Below, piece by piece: positions 24,901 to 35,496 of a stretch of 64,000 nt of DNA. Position numbers and translations under genes: made by a program. This stretch comes from Anaeramoeba flamelloides. Lineage: Eukaryota > Metamonada > Anaeramoebidae. Positions within the stretch are counted from its first letter, which is position 1. The number at the start of each line of letters is the position of its first letter. The notes beneath the pieces were generated by a model that was not told where the DNA came from, did not search any database, and was given only the letters and a program-made list of their open reading frames with translations. Where the stretch lies: contig JANTQA010000036.1 in NCBI GenBank assembly GCA_027625915.1, forward strand, positions 5,477,001-5,541,000, read 5' to 3'.

Positions 24901-26064
24901 ATTACTCGTTCATTACTTTTATATGAAAAAACGAAAAAAAAGAAAAAAAAGAAATTTAATAAGGAAAAAATAAATGATAACGAACTATTCGACACTTCAC
25001 TTTTCTTCTTATTTGGGTTCAACAACGGAGATATTATTGAATGGATTAAATATTTCCAAGAAACTCATGTTTTGAAACAATACTATTTGCCAACTGCCTT
25101 AATTTATGAAAAGGAATTTTTAGAAACGCTTTCAGTTGTCTTTTCGATGGCGTCTGATTTAAAATTTAATTTGTCCTTAATAATTGATAAACTGAAAAAT
25201 GAATATGTTTTTGATCCTGAAAATCAAAGAAAGTTGAGGATTCAGAACAGCAAAGACAAGAAGAAGAATCAGAATAAAATACAGGAGAACTTAGAAACTT
25301 CAAAATCATCAAAACCAATTTTAGAAGGATCTGGTTCCGAATCAGATTCAGATTCAGGCATGGACTCGGACTCGGACTCAAATGATGAAAAAATAATTAC
25401 AAACACCGAAAATAAAAATTTACAAGCAATTAATAATGGGGAAACGAATAAGAAAAAAGTTCGTTTTAAATTCCCCGAGTTAAATGACAAAGAATTAAAT
25501 AAAACATTCAAATATAATAAACAACTTTTTCCAATTTATAAAATAATCATGAGTTATACCCATTTTTTTGAAAATTGCAAAACTTCAAAAAAAATCAAAT
25601 ATGCTTCGCAAAAATCAAACCCTGAATTAAGCAAGATTATTAAAAACCAATTCTATCCAGAAATCATTAAATTGATTACATATGGCCATATTAAAAAAAA
25701 ATTCCTTACGCCAACAAGAAATCATTTTTGGAATTATATACTTAAGGTGTCAAACCATTATAAGCAATATTCAGATCCGGATATCAAATCTTTTGTAAAT
25801 GCAATATTTTTTTTCCAAAATGACAAAAGAATTACTCAAAAAAAAAATGTCATCAATTATGATTCAAAATTATTAACCTTTATTTATCTGGCTCTTCAAG
25901 AAAAAAAATTGCATATATGGGTGAATCTGTTGTCTACAAAACAATTAGCAAATAAACAGTTTGAAACTTGGGGGTTATTACGAGATGTCGAATTGTTTAA
26001 TCAATTAGTGGCCATTCTTGAAAAATTAAAACAAATACCATTCCACATAATTAAGTTTAATTAA
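21922..26064 (+). CDS. PH-PH-(K/E-rich)-RUN-RUN protein, 1380 aa, intronless
   Basis: The first PH domain (about 6-105) starts QGYLQKKSGKRKIYQKRHF. The second (about 145-255) has TFQQRYCHLRDNQLIFYK and ends in a helix with the usual Trp (MMNWIQTCYL). Residues about 260-890 are K/E-rich low complexity with short E and K runs and SGSGSGSE; a coiled-coil-like stretch follows (about 895-930). Two RUN-like regions close the protein. One is about 930-1095 (FLYQLRS; IIEWIKYFQETHVLKQYY; LETLSVVFSM). The other is about 1180-1380 (IIKLITYGH; FWNYILKV; FIYLALQEKKLHIWVNLL; ETWGLLRD). PH domains bind phosphoinositides. RUN domains bind Rab/Rap-type GTPases or motors. A membrane-trafficking or cytoskeletal adaptor role is inferred. 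RUN2 is the clearer; RUN1 is weaker and interrupted by a K-rich insert. Confidence 0.85.
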   Translation: MFQITHQGYLQKKSGKRKIYQKRHFRLMPPFLTYHNSESSNKTLGTLFLMNYNLQPDPENEESDYAFLFVPSNIDLQRDYSVVASSERTNLEWFDKMKKAKKEIINRIYITNSLPEILGQVHLKLIIEDDNNLNSGSKFGSKMSSIKNKTKIYGKKNTFQQRYCHLRDNQLIFYKNNYTHQALEKIPLKGSYVRCSLNTESKNSNKVFVIIVNSSATNTNTKKNKTKNKSQPNNKLKYLIKTESNENMMNWIQTCYLSKEISSKIEKNEEKTIKKNSRSSTLTPSLKREEASRELFNIISDNSILNSPLNKRTQSVKNMKVKPQKKDKRRFSTKMFKKKKKPKKKEKNSDDDFVKIDFEGNEIKNDNENNSNSESITQSLKNLKVKKKKKKSKHKKKIRHSKEIDNGLNLNDQVEIKNEIDVSLEEEQEGKVKERKEEEERKEEEGEEEDENEKEKDYNQEEKENNENLVKVKEQEQEERKEEEKNSEEDKEKEKETEKEKEKEKEKEKDYNREEKENNENLLKVNYEEENKKNEQKNEDEEKGEGYNEKSEEEDEKEEGEIKNENESEDEDENGDEEEEEEEKEEEDEIINNKSRPNLKPKSQFEFELESGSGSGSEYESDYKLKIEKEKERKSKQIEYEKKRKRLLQCQNEIKFDEKVAIKLIEGITKSSSVIISKEEGEEKEEKEKGKAEEEEKKNVKENPNNNLFYNNDITNNDHLINAEFYNYFNQINEQNNDIFYFDENDNGEFNSISQITFEKRIKKGRKEERVVEDNKKQTNMKTSTTNRLTSMVRKKMKAPSEKRKNVFKNFRKNRIDRKNKIMTGSVSEKKETESNSSSVKVFIESNEDNEQDPNKGNKTDIREDPRGDEENKELKENESPIQITERELQKRRQYQDQVIDDLTSKIRKLQERYLDEEKISRNEVKLIKINDNYLAKVDNNDPDAFLLLNIVVSVFLYQLRSHNSNINDENGERGSDKELSFMDIIKNVENKSITRSLLLYEKTKKKKKKKFNKEKINDNELFDTSLFFLFGFNNGDIIEWIKYFQETHVLKQYYLPTALIYEKEFLETLSVVFSMASDLKFNLSLIIDKLKNEYVFDPENQRKLRIQNSKDKKKNQNKIQENLETSKSSKPILEGSGSESDSDSGMDSDSDSNDEKIITNTENKNLQAINNGETNKKKVRFKFPELNDKELNKTFKYNKQLFPIYKIIMSYTHFFENCKTSKKIKYASQKSNPELSKIIKNQFYPEIIKLITYGHIKKKFLTPTRNHFWNYILKVSNHYKQYSDPDIKSFVNAIFFFQNDKRITQKKNVINYDSKLLTFIYLALQEKKLHIWVNLLSTKQLANKQFETWGLLRDVELFNQLVAILEKLKQIPFHIIKFN

Positions 26065-26284
26065 TTTGCATTTTGTTATTTTATTTTATTTTATTTATTT
26101 TTTATTTTATTTTACAAAATTTATTGTTTTTTTTTAAAAAAATAATTATGTTTTGGTATATTTTATTTTATTTGGATCAATATAAAAAAATATTGAAAAG
26201 GTTTCTATTATTTTTTTCAAATTTTTAATAAATATTATTATATTTGATTTATTTTATTTTTTTTTTTTTTTTTTTTTTTCATTT

Positions 26285-26476
26285 AGAAAGTAGAGAAGAA
26301 GAAATAATAATAAACGATTTGAATCCGATTTGTGTAGCAAAATATTGGAGAAGAGATTTGATGGAGGCAATTTAGCTTCTTATTATAGGTGTTTATCTTG
26401 TATTGGTATTAACTTTTCGTGAATTTGGTTATAATTCCTTGTCCTCGGATCAACTTCTTTCAAGTGTGTTATTACC
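26285..26476 (+). other. Exon-like stretches of unknown origin
   Basis: Two open stretches look more protein-like than the surroundings. The first follows ATTTAG at 26285 and reads DLNPICVAKYWRRDLMEA before a stop. The second follows TTATAG at about 26390, reads FREFGYNSLSSDQLLSS then VLLPQRK, and ends at a GTAAAC donor-like site. They are not in one frame. They may be decayed exons or a gene fragment carried by a repeat. The minus strand is also open here, so the coding sense is uncertain. Confidence 0.25.
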
Positions 26477-27342
26477 TCAACGAAAGGTAAACCGAGTCAC
26501 TATTTTTGAAATTTGCAACTTAATTAACCTAAAAGGAAACAACCAACAACCCACTCATGGTTTGGGGTACAAAACAGTTATTTTTTCAATAGGTTTATAC
26601 TTTATTTTTATTACTTTTTTGCTGTTTTTTCAATCTCTTTTATTTCTTTCTCTTTTCTCTGTATTTGTTTCCAAATTAAATATTTCTTTTTTCATTAATT
26701 AAAAAAATGAGATCATGTGAGCCATAATCTTGGATTATATATAGCTAGAATAAAAAAAACTCTAAACTTGATTTTAGGGTTTTTTCAAGTGGACTAGAGT
26801 GCTGTTAAGTGCATATTTTTTTTTGTCTCCAAAGTATATTGATTTTGTTATTAAAATCAGAAATAAAAAAGGTTAACAGTGGAATTCTGTTTTATTTGTA
26901 AACTAAATTGATTTTCAAAATAAACATAAGGCTCAAGAAATGCAAAAGACGGTTTTTTTAATATAAGAAACAAATCAAAAATTTCTTAAATTTTCAGTTT
27001 ATTTCACAAATATACAAATAAATAACATAAATGCATTCAAGTGCCATAGAGTGTCATAGTGAATGTTTGTTTTTTTTTTGATTTTTAAAATGTAAAGAAA
27101 ATTTCTAAAATTAAAAAAATTCAACATTTTTCCAGAATTCATAAGAATCAAGAAAAATCATTAATATTTTACTCAATTCTTTTAGATTATGAAAATGCAC
27201 CTTTATTTTTTTTCTTATAGTTTTCTGTTCTATATGTTAAATGTTCCAAGTTTTTTTGAGGGTTTCTATTTTATTTGTGAAGTGTTGTAGTTTGTCTGTT
27301 ATGGTGGTTTTCTGTTTTATTTCGAAAATCTATTGATTTTCC

Positions 27343-27418
27343 TTCGGTTTTTTTTTACTTTAGAAATAAACCGAACATTTTAATAAATTTTTGGTTTATT
27401 TCTAAAGTAAAAAAAACC
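27343..27418. repeat. Palindrome in a repeat-rich spacer
   Basis: GGTTTTTTTTTACTTTAGAA then ATAAACC pairs with GGTTTATTTCTAAAGTAAA then AAAAACC around a short AT loop. Similar halves (AATTAAAAAAACCTAGGACA) recur at about 27800, so this is one hairpin of a small repeat family. Confidence 0.7.
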
Positions 27419-28224
27419 TAGGACACTTCACTAATATAATAGTTACCCTCAAAAAAACCTCGAACATTTAACATATAAAAAAGAAAACCTCAAGAAAACC
27501 TAGGCACTTCACAAATAAATAGAAAGCCCAGACAATTGACGGTACTCTACTGGCACTAAGGTTGGGTTTTACAGAATTCAAAAAAAAATGGGTAAAATCA
27601 AATATTTTTATCAATTCTTTTGAATTTTGGAAAACCGCCGCTAGCTTTTCTTGAGTTTTCTCTTTATTTGGCAAATCGAACATTCTACTAATAAAACAGA
27701 AAACCTCAAGAAAAGCCAGGCACTTGACGGAAACTTCCCTTTCGGTTTTTTTTAATTTTTGAAATAAACTGAAAATTTAATAAATTTTGTTTTCATTTCC
27801 AAATTAAAAAAACCTAGGACACTTTTCGTTGTGTTTTCTAGGTTTAAAAGAATAGAGTAAAATCTATATGATTTTACTCAATTCTTATAAATTCTCAAAA
27901 ACCTATGATATAGAATATTTATCACCAGATATTTTTTTTATGTATTAGAGTTTTTTTTTAGATGAGTAGAGTGTTCCCAAAACTATTAGTTATTATCATT
28001 TCAAAAAAATATCCTATAGTTGAATTTAAGGAAAATTCATTATCACATCTATTTGAAAGTTGTTATCCAAAATTTACATTTTTCCTAGAATAGAGGCTTT
28101 TAACAAGGTGGTAATGTTGAATCGCATTCTATTAAAAAAATTTGATTTTTTTTTCTTCTTTTTGAAAACAATTTGTTATTTTGTTAAGAGATATTTTCTT
28201 GAGTGATTTTCTTCTTCTTTAATG

Positions 28225-29420
28225 AGTTGCTCAGTAAAGTGGGTACCTTTTTTTAATGTTAGCCAAATTTATACTCCCATTTTATATTTTTAGTATTTCT
28301 TAATTAGATAATAATCCCAACATCTTTGAAATATTCCAAAACTGAATCATTATTTAAAGGTATATGTTGTCATAGTGTTTGTAGATTATGAGTTTTAGAG
28401 ATTGGTTTTATTTCCTCTCATTGAAAATTTTGTTTCTTTTGATTTTTTTATTTGTCAAAAATTAATTTGATTTTTAAAAAAGTTTTTAATTTGGCAAACA
28501 AATTTAAAAATCAATTTTAGTACAATAAAACAGACAAACTGACTTATACTTGAATGAAATTAACTTATTTTATAAAAAAGAAATATTCCAGATATCTAAG
28601 AATACAATTATGGTTTTTTTTTTTTTTGAGATTGGTGAATGGGATTATTTTGACTCTAAAACCCCTTTATTTGAAATCAGAATATGATACATTTAAAAAA
28701 AAATAAAAAAGCAAAAAATGTGATTATTGTACTCAATATTATGAAAATATAAATCACTTTATTTGGGATTGTGAAAGATATAAATTTATCAGAATCAAAT
28801 GGAAAAAAAAAATAGCAAAAATTTTAGAAAAAAACTTATATAAAAATGTTATCCTTAGAAAAAATACTCAAAAGCTCCTTAATCTGGTTGCTCTAAAATA
28901 AGGAAATTTATTTTTCTTGTCGAGAATTTTTCATCAAAGCTCTTATGGTTAGAAAACTTAAGGTAATAAAGAAAAAATGAAAATAAAAAAATTGAAAATA
29001 AAAAATTCCTAAAATAGGTAAAAAAAAATATACAAATCCGGGTACATAGTGCCCCACTTTTTGAGGCACGGGATACCATTTTATTAATCGCAGTTAGTGG
29101 AATCTTATTATTAATAATCTTTCTATCGGGTTTTTACTCCTCCTGTTTCAGGATGTGGATAATTTTTAATTTGGTCATGTAAATGATATAACGTTTTTTT
29201 ACTTTAATGTTTTAATTATTATTCTTCTTCCCTTTTTTATTTAGTAAATTTTCTTTGATTACTCCTTTCTCATAATAAATAAATAAATAAATAAAAACCG
29301 TTTATAAAATGTTTGGAAAAGTTGATAGATTTGGCATTATAATTCTTAAAAACTCAAAGTATTTGGGATAATAAAATGAAATATTAAAATTTCATCAAAA
29401 TTGGTTCATTATATGAAAAT
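28225..29420 (+). repeat. Dispersed repeat R4, copy 2, split by a LINE
   Basis: Matches 17520-18070 in two parts (about 28225-28640 and 29297-29420). The second part resumes at AAAATTTCATCAAAATTGGTT. The interval between them is the LINE fragment. Confidence 0.6.
28661..29297 (+). mobile_element. 5'-truncated LINE (non-LTR retrotransposon)
   Basis: The sequence 28719-28901 encodes 60 residues ending the ORF2 of a non-LTR element. A zinc knuckle of the zf-RVT type (C-x2-C-x8-H-x4-C, CDYCTQYYENINHFIWDC) is followed by R/K-rich sequence and a TAA stop. An upstream stop in the same frame and the lack of reverse transcriptase motifs show 5' truncation. About 400 nt of 3' UTR ends in an AAATA-repeat tail at about 29270-29297. 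Both edges coincide with the break in repeat R4, so it inserted there. The zinc-knuckle family is known from LINE C-termini; the exact left edge is approximate. Confidence 0.75.
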
Positions 29421-30213
29421 TTCCAAACAATTGAAAACAAGTAATTATCATCAATTAATTCAACAGCCTCAAGATTTTTAAGAACTGAAATGTTGATTAT
29501 ATTGTGAATAAACTCGATTAACAGGGATGAAATGTTAATTGAAGTAATAGTTTTGTCTAACTTGGAATTTTCAATTTTATTTTTTCAAACTAGTCTTGTC
29601 TAAAAAAAAAATAATAAAAATAAATAAATATTCTCGATAAAAAAAAGAATTCAGAAAAAAAAAAAAAAATTAGCTAAACGTTATTTTTATTGAAATTATT
29701 TATTACACATAAATTGGTAAAGGTTTCCATAAAAAAATTTCTTTTCAAAAAAAATTAAAATTAAAATAAAAATAAAAATAATCATAATTAAAACCAAGTG
29801 TTAAATTCTAGTACTTGGTAATAATCAATAAATAAATTAATAAATAAATAATAAATTTATAGATAAATAATAAATTATAAAAGAGAATTATAAAAAAAAA
29901 ATCTTTGGATTTCTTGATTCTTTGATTAAAAAAAAAAATCAAGAAAACATCCAAAAATTAAAAATTACTTTTTTAATCAAAAAGATAAAGTAATTAATAA
30001 TCAATAAATTAAATTAAGAAAATATAAAAGAAATAAATTAATAAAAATAAGAACATGGAGATATGGGAAAAAAATAGAAAGAGGTGAAAAAAATCGAAAG
30101 AATGGAAAAAATAGAAAGTAGGGAAGAAAGAATAAAGAAAATAAAGAAACAATAAGTCTAATAGATATATTTAAAAGATAAGTAAAAAAAGAAAAAAGAT
30201 GTGAAAAATTGTT

Positions 30214-32432
30214 TTAATCAAAATATTCACAATTTTGGAATAAATCCCAAGAATTTATATCAGAAATCGTGGAATTGCTTAGATTATTATTATTCCATAA
30301 ACACTCATCAATCAATAATGCACTGTTGCTGGTGTTGGTATTTGTATTTAAATTGGAAGACAAATTTTGAAAATCATTTGAAATAGAATTTTCTAGAAAG
30401 GTTAATTTGGGACTATTTTTAAATTCTATATCATAATATTGCTCATTTGCTGAATTGTCATTGACCAAATTATTTGAATTATTAACATTAAGATTAAAAT
30501 TAGTATTGAGGGCACTGTTGCTATTGTTGTTATAAAGATAATAAATTTGGTTTGTTGAGAATTTGAAGTTCTCAATATATGGAATATTTTCATTGCAAAT
30601 GCTACCATTATTGTTGTTGCTGTTGCTGTTGCTGTTGCTGCTGATGCTGATGCTGCTGTTGCTGTCCTCAATTGGGAAAAATATGTTTGATTCTTTTTTG
30701 ATGGGTCGAGGATCTGTTTTAATTTCGGATTTTTGCAAATCATTTGCGTCAATTAATTGGAACTCTTCAGTTAATGGGGTTTGTTTCTTGAATTGGAATT
30801 TTTCATTTTCAATTTCTTTCAGTTTTTGAGGGAATTTCTGTTTTTCTTTTTGTTGGTTTTTTCTATTTTTGAATACAATCCTGTATCTTTTTTTTCTTGA
30901 TCGGTTTTTTTTCCTATTATTTGTTTTTTTGGATCTTTGTTGATTTGGTGTAGTTGTTGCTGCGCTTCTGTTTCTGTTTCTGTTTCTGTTTCTGTTTCTG
31001 TTGCTGTTGCTGTTATTATTACTGTTTGTATTTGGATTATCGGCCTTGTTTTTTAAAAGTCTTCGTTTTTTGTCTTTTTGTGATCTTGTTGTAACCTGTG
31101 TTTTCTTTAAATTGCCTTCGTTTTGATCTTTGTTAAATGTTCTTTTTCTTGTTGAAAAAGGTGGGTAATATTGTGTATTGCTTTTTTTTTTCTTTTTCCT
31201 GCACGTAAGCTTTTTTAAGTCCGATCTTGCAACTCTTTTCCCAGAGATAATTGGTTTGTCCTTTTGTTTTTGTTCTTTGAGAACTTTTGGATAGAGAACA
31301 GAATACCAATGGTTCTTTAGCATATTGTCTGGTCTTCCAGGGAAAAGCACTGACAATTTGCACCATTTGTTCCCGATTTCCGCAATTTTCTCAATTAAAA
31401 GCCGATCCTCTTCCTCTGTAATTGGAGAGCGATCAATTTCAGGATCTAATTGGTTTCTCCATCTTTCTCGGCACTGTTTCGAATTCCTTCCGGGTACTAG
31501 CGTCGCAATGTTATTCCATAAGGAATTAGAATTTCCTAATTTCTTAACTGCACTAATCAATAATTTGTCTTCCTATTTTTTTTATGTTTTTGAGTTTGGT
31601 TTTGTTGTGTTTGTTTTGTTTTTGGTTTTGTTTTGTTTTGGGATTTGTTTTGTTTTTGAAAAGAGTAAAGAGAAAGATTGAATAAATATTAATTGATCTT
31701 AATTTTGAATTCCAACAATTTGAAGAAAAAAACAGTCTGAACAAATAACTTACAACATCATTCCAAGGTCCTTTTTTAGATTTTATTTGGAACATCTTTT
31801 GGGTGATTGGAGTGGTTTGGTATTAATTTAAGATCATAAAACAGAGAAGAAAAAACAATTCATTAGTTACTAAAGAAGGGTACTCAAAAAGGAATTTCAA
31901 AAAAAAAAAAAAAAATCAAGATCAAAATTTTATACATTTCGATAACGAATCAAGCAATCAGCCTTATCAAATTTGGGGAATTCACCAGCAATTTTATCCC
32001 AGTTCTTTTCGTCATAAATTTCAACCATCTTGATTAATTTGGTATCCTTTTGGTTATTAAAAGAAAGGTTGTTTGGATTTTGGAAAGAACAAAATTAGAA
32101 AAAAAAATTTTTATTTTTGGTAAGTTTAAAATTTGTTATTGTTTTTGAATTGTTTAATAGTTTGGAAACAACTATTTTGGAGGAAATATTCTTACGGATT
32201 GAGAATCCCAAAGATCTGTTCTTTCATCTTGCTCTTTTACCATTTCTTCAAAAAGAATGGTTGATTTGAGTTGTTTTTGTGTTTCATTGCTCCTATAGGA
32301 AGGAAAAAAAAGGTACAAAGAATAATATTAAAAGTTCAAAAGAGATTAAAGATAAAAGAGAGGGAGAATTAAGGAAATGGACTATTTTTAGGTGTGTTGT
32401 TATGTTATTTTCTAAAAATTGAAATCTTACAT
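30214..32432 (-). CDS. Three-repeat (R1R2R3) MYB transcription factor, 5 exons, about 536 aa
   Basis: Nuclear DNA-binding regulator of the c-MYB type. Exons, minus strand: 32431-32432 (AT of the start codon), 32196-32292, 31936-32046, 31754-31795, 30214-31572. The four GT-AG introns are phase-consistent and total 1611 nt. R1 (about 26-73) has LWDSQSDTKLIKMVEIY, NWDKIAGEF and, with a Tyr in place of the third Trp, CLIRYRN. R2 (about 76-128) has KKGPWNDVEDKLL, LWNNIATLVPGR and QCRERWRNQLDP. R3 (about 129-182) has SPITEEEDRLLIEKIAEIG, NKWCKLSVLFPGR and NMLKNHWYSVL. The rest is basic, then rich in N and S with (NS)n runs, a plausible activation region. The last repeats fit MYB recognition helices closely. 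If the split start is wrong, the next in-frame ATG is in MVKEQDER, still before R1. Confidence 0.9.
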
Positions 32433-34553
32433 AAACTTTTTAGGTTGTTGGGAAATTAATGGTAAATTTTGTGTTGGTAATAAAAGTTATTGTTGATTGT
32501 GGAAAATACTTTTTTTTTGAGGTAAGGAAAAACTAGAAGTTTTTTGTTTGAATAATAAATAAGAAAGGAGAGGTAAAAAATTAAGATTTAAAAATAAATG
32601 TTTTGTTTGTCAAAACAACTTGATTTTTTATTTCAAGTCTTTGGTTATTTGGTATTCTAAGTGTATACTGTTTTTTGAATCATTTTAAAAAGAGAAAAAA
32701 CTATAAAATAAATTTTTTAAAAAATCTAAAAAAAAAAACTTCTTTGATAAAAATCAATTCCTGGATTGAAAATTAATAATTGGGGATGTTTACTTCAAAG
32801 ATCACATTAGAATAATAATTGGTAACCAGACTCTTATTATCTAGAATAAATCTATATTTCAGGATCAATTTATTTTTGATACAAATATTTACAATCTTGA
32901 AAAAATTATTAATTAATTATTTATCTTTTTCTTTTTTGAAGATTAGAAGTTTTCCATTATTTTTGTTTCTCGTTGAGTATGGGAACATCTAGTTCCAAAA
33001 ATAACCTTTATAGGAATATCTAATGTTCTAACCCCGAAAATAGATTTCTCCAGATAGATCCTAAGAAGGGAATTCTAAGTTTTTTGGTTTTGGAGAATCA
33101 TGCAAATTTTTTATGTTCAACCTTAAATATTCATTTGGAAAATCACCACCAAACGGGTCTAGTTAATATATTTATACAAATACTTTAATCTTAAATCACA
33201 ATATTATCTTGAAATAAACAGATCAAGTTTTTCTTTTTTTTTTTAAAAATTCATACATCACCCAATAAAAGAGAATAAAACCCCCTTTCTAGTGATAAAC
33301 TTTGGTTTTTCAAAGACTCTTACAAATCAAATTTCAAAGTAAAAAATTAAAATTTTAATGTCTGGAAATATGTTTCTTAAATGATTTGGTTTGAGTTTTT
33401 GAGTAATTTTTAAAGAGTTCTTTGAAAAAGAGTTTCTGTGATTGAGAGAAAAAGAAAAAAGCAAAAATGTGAAAAAACCATACTAAGAGAAACAGAATAT
33501 GATAATTATAAAGAGTAAAAGTGATACTTTCTCTCATTTCAAAAGGCGGAGTCCATGTGTAATAAACTGTTTGGGTTGGATATGCATAACAATAAATTTA
33601 TCATGTTTTTGGATTTAAGCGGTAAAAAGTTCAAATTTTCGTTTGGAGGATGATTGCAAAATGGTTTCCTTTTTGACCATTGATTTATTCTAAATCATCC
33701 AACACAAAGAATAAAAAAAGAACCTTCAACCTTCTTCTTTGTGAACTAAATTTAGTAAAGGAAAAATAGCGAAAAGGACGAGAAAATTTTTTCCCTTTTA
33801 TAATTCTAAGACGAGTATTAATATGTCCTAAATATACAAAGTAACATAAAGAATACTAAAATAAACACCAAATACATTGAGATCTAAAATTCAACTTTGC
33901 AGGGCTCTATTTCAAAAAAAGTAAAGTTACAGTTGTGGAAAAAAAGTGAAACTGGAAAAAAAGTGAAACACGGTTTTTAATTGGGAACATTACTGAAAAT
34001 TCAAAGTAAGATCAATGAAAAAAAGAATAAATAAATAAATAAAGACAAAATGAAGTATTCGCCACAATAACAGTTTTTTTTAATACTATTATTAGGTATG
34101 GGTTTTTCTTTGATTGATCAATTATTAAAAATTTGTTCAAAAAATTGACTATTTTTGAGATCTCAAAAACCACACACACAATTTCGATAAATCAAGTAGA
34201 TTTAAATAGTATTTGTTGGGTTGATTGAAAATTATATACTGGATTATTATTTGAAGTTAATTGGTTTCTTCTTTTTATTGATTTTACTTTTCATTTTCAG
34301 TAATGTTCCCAATTAAAAACCGTGTTTCACTTTTTTTCCAGTTTCACTTTTTTTCCACAACAGTTAGGTGAAAATTTATTCCAATTTCAATTACAAATAA
34401 CAAAATGGGAAAATTTAAAAAGTCAATTTGATTTCAAAGAAAAATACAATCCTATGAAGAAGAAAATTATCTGAGGCAATTTTTCCTGTGTTAAAAATCT
34501 TCAGGTGTTTGTATTTTAGTTGGCCAAAAACTTTTAATTCTTTTTCATTTTCC
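32433..34553. other. Spacer upstream of the MYB gene with one Tc1/mariner-type MITE
   Basis: AT-rich. The only structure recognised is the 434-bp inverted-repeat element at 33930-34363. The MYB promoter should lie in its right-hand part (32.4-33.5 kb), but no defined motif was seen. Confidence 0.7.
33930..34363. mobile_element. TA-target MITE with about 75-bp TIRs (family M2)
   Basis: The left end CAGTTGTGGAAAAAAAGTG follows TA (33928-33929). The right end, reversed, is CTGTTGTGGAAAAAAAGTG and is followed by TT. The two arms match over about 75 bp (through CACGGTTTTTAATTGGGAAC and ATTACTGAAAAT), essentially perfectly apart from one base near the tip. The interior carries an AATA tandem repeat. 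TA targeting and CAG ends fit the Tc1/mariner superfamily. Older relatives lie at about 61250-61715 and partly at 8620-8740. Confidence 0.85.
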
Positions 34554-35496
34554 TACAGCTGTTCCAACCCAACCGTAAAATTTCATAAGACATAGAAAGA
34601 GTTTATCTATTATAAAATTTTAATCTGTATCACAAACCGTAAAATGTTTATTTGGGTTTAATCTTAAACCGTGAAATTTATAATAGACAAAAAAATTTTT
34701 TCAATTATATTTTTTTGGTTTTCAACAAATTAGAAAAAAAAAATTTGTTAAGAATTGTAGAATCTTCAATTTTAAAAAATGAAAATGGAATGTTTAGTAA
34801 GTTTAAAGCTAGGGATAAAATATTATTTAATTGGGATTTTCTGAGATTTCAATTTTTATTTTCCAATTTATTAAAATGGGTTTTTTTATTTTTTTTTCAA
34901 ATTTAGCCTAGTTACTGTGAAACCGAAGACCAGAAAATGTTTATTAACCCTAAGTTGTAATTAAATTAATAGAAAATAAAAAAATTAAAATAAAAATAAA
35001 AATAAAACTGTATTTTGATTTTTTTTACTATTGTAGAAGAACTTAATGTGTTTTAAAAATTTATTAATAATTAAGATAAATTAAATGTTTTTCTAAATGG
35101 ATTCTGAGAGATAATTACTATTTTCTGTAATTTTTTTTTAAAAAAAGGAAGTAAATTTATTTTTTTTTCAATATTTTTATATTAATTCAGTTATCCATTA
35201 GGCATTTTTCACCTTACTTTTTAGTCTAATGAAATTTTCAGAGTTAATATCGATATCAATTTCATTTGAATGTAAATCATATAAATATTGATTAACTTCC
35301 CAAAGGTCTGATTTTTGAGCTTTAGTAAATATAATTTCAACATATATAAATTTATTAAGGTGTTGATTTCAGAAGATAATTGGATGTTTGATTGTGAGAT
35401 AGTTAAAGTTTTTAAAAGAAGTTTCCTGAGTAGTTTTTTACATTTTTCAGTTTTGGTTTCTTCATCTGAATAAAACTGGATTCTGGATTATTGGGA

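Larger units (their letters stand above)
26065..30213. other. 4.1-kb stretch between PH-RUN and MYB genes (tail to tail), repeats and LINE
   Basis: Holds an unassigned open stretch (26285-26476). From about 26760 to 27900 it has repeated and inverted short segments (AAAACCTCAAG, CTAGG.CACTT) with a palindrome at 27343-27418. Also present are R4 copy 2 and a truncated LINE (28661-29297). Next to the MYB stop is A-rich DNA with AAATAAATT-type repeats (about 29640-30010). No complete gene was seen. Confidence 0.65.

Noticed and set aside
34652-34906. 84-codon + strand frame near the mariner left end
   Set aside because: F/L/K-rich low complexity, no resemblance to a transposase; likely chance in AT-rich DNA.
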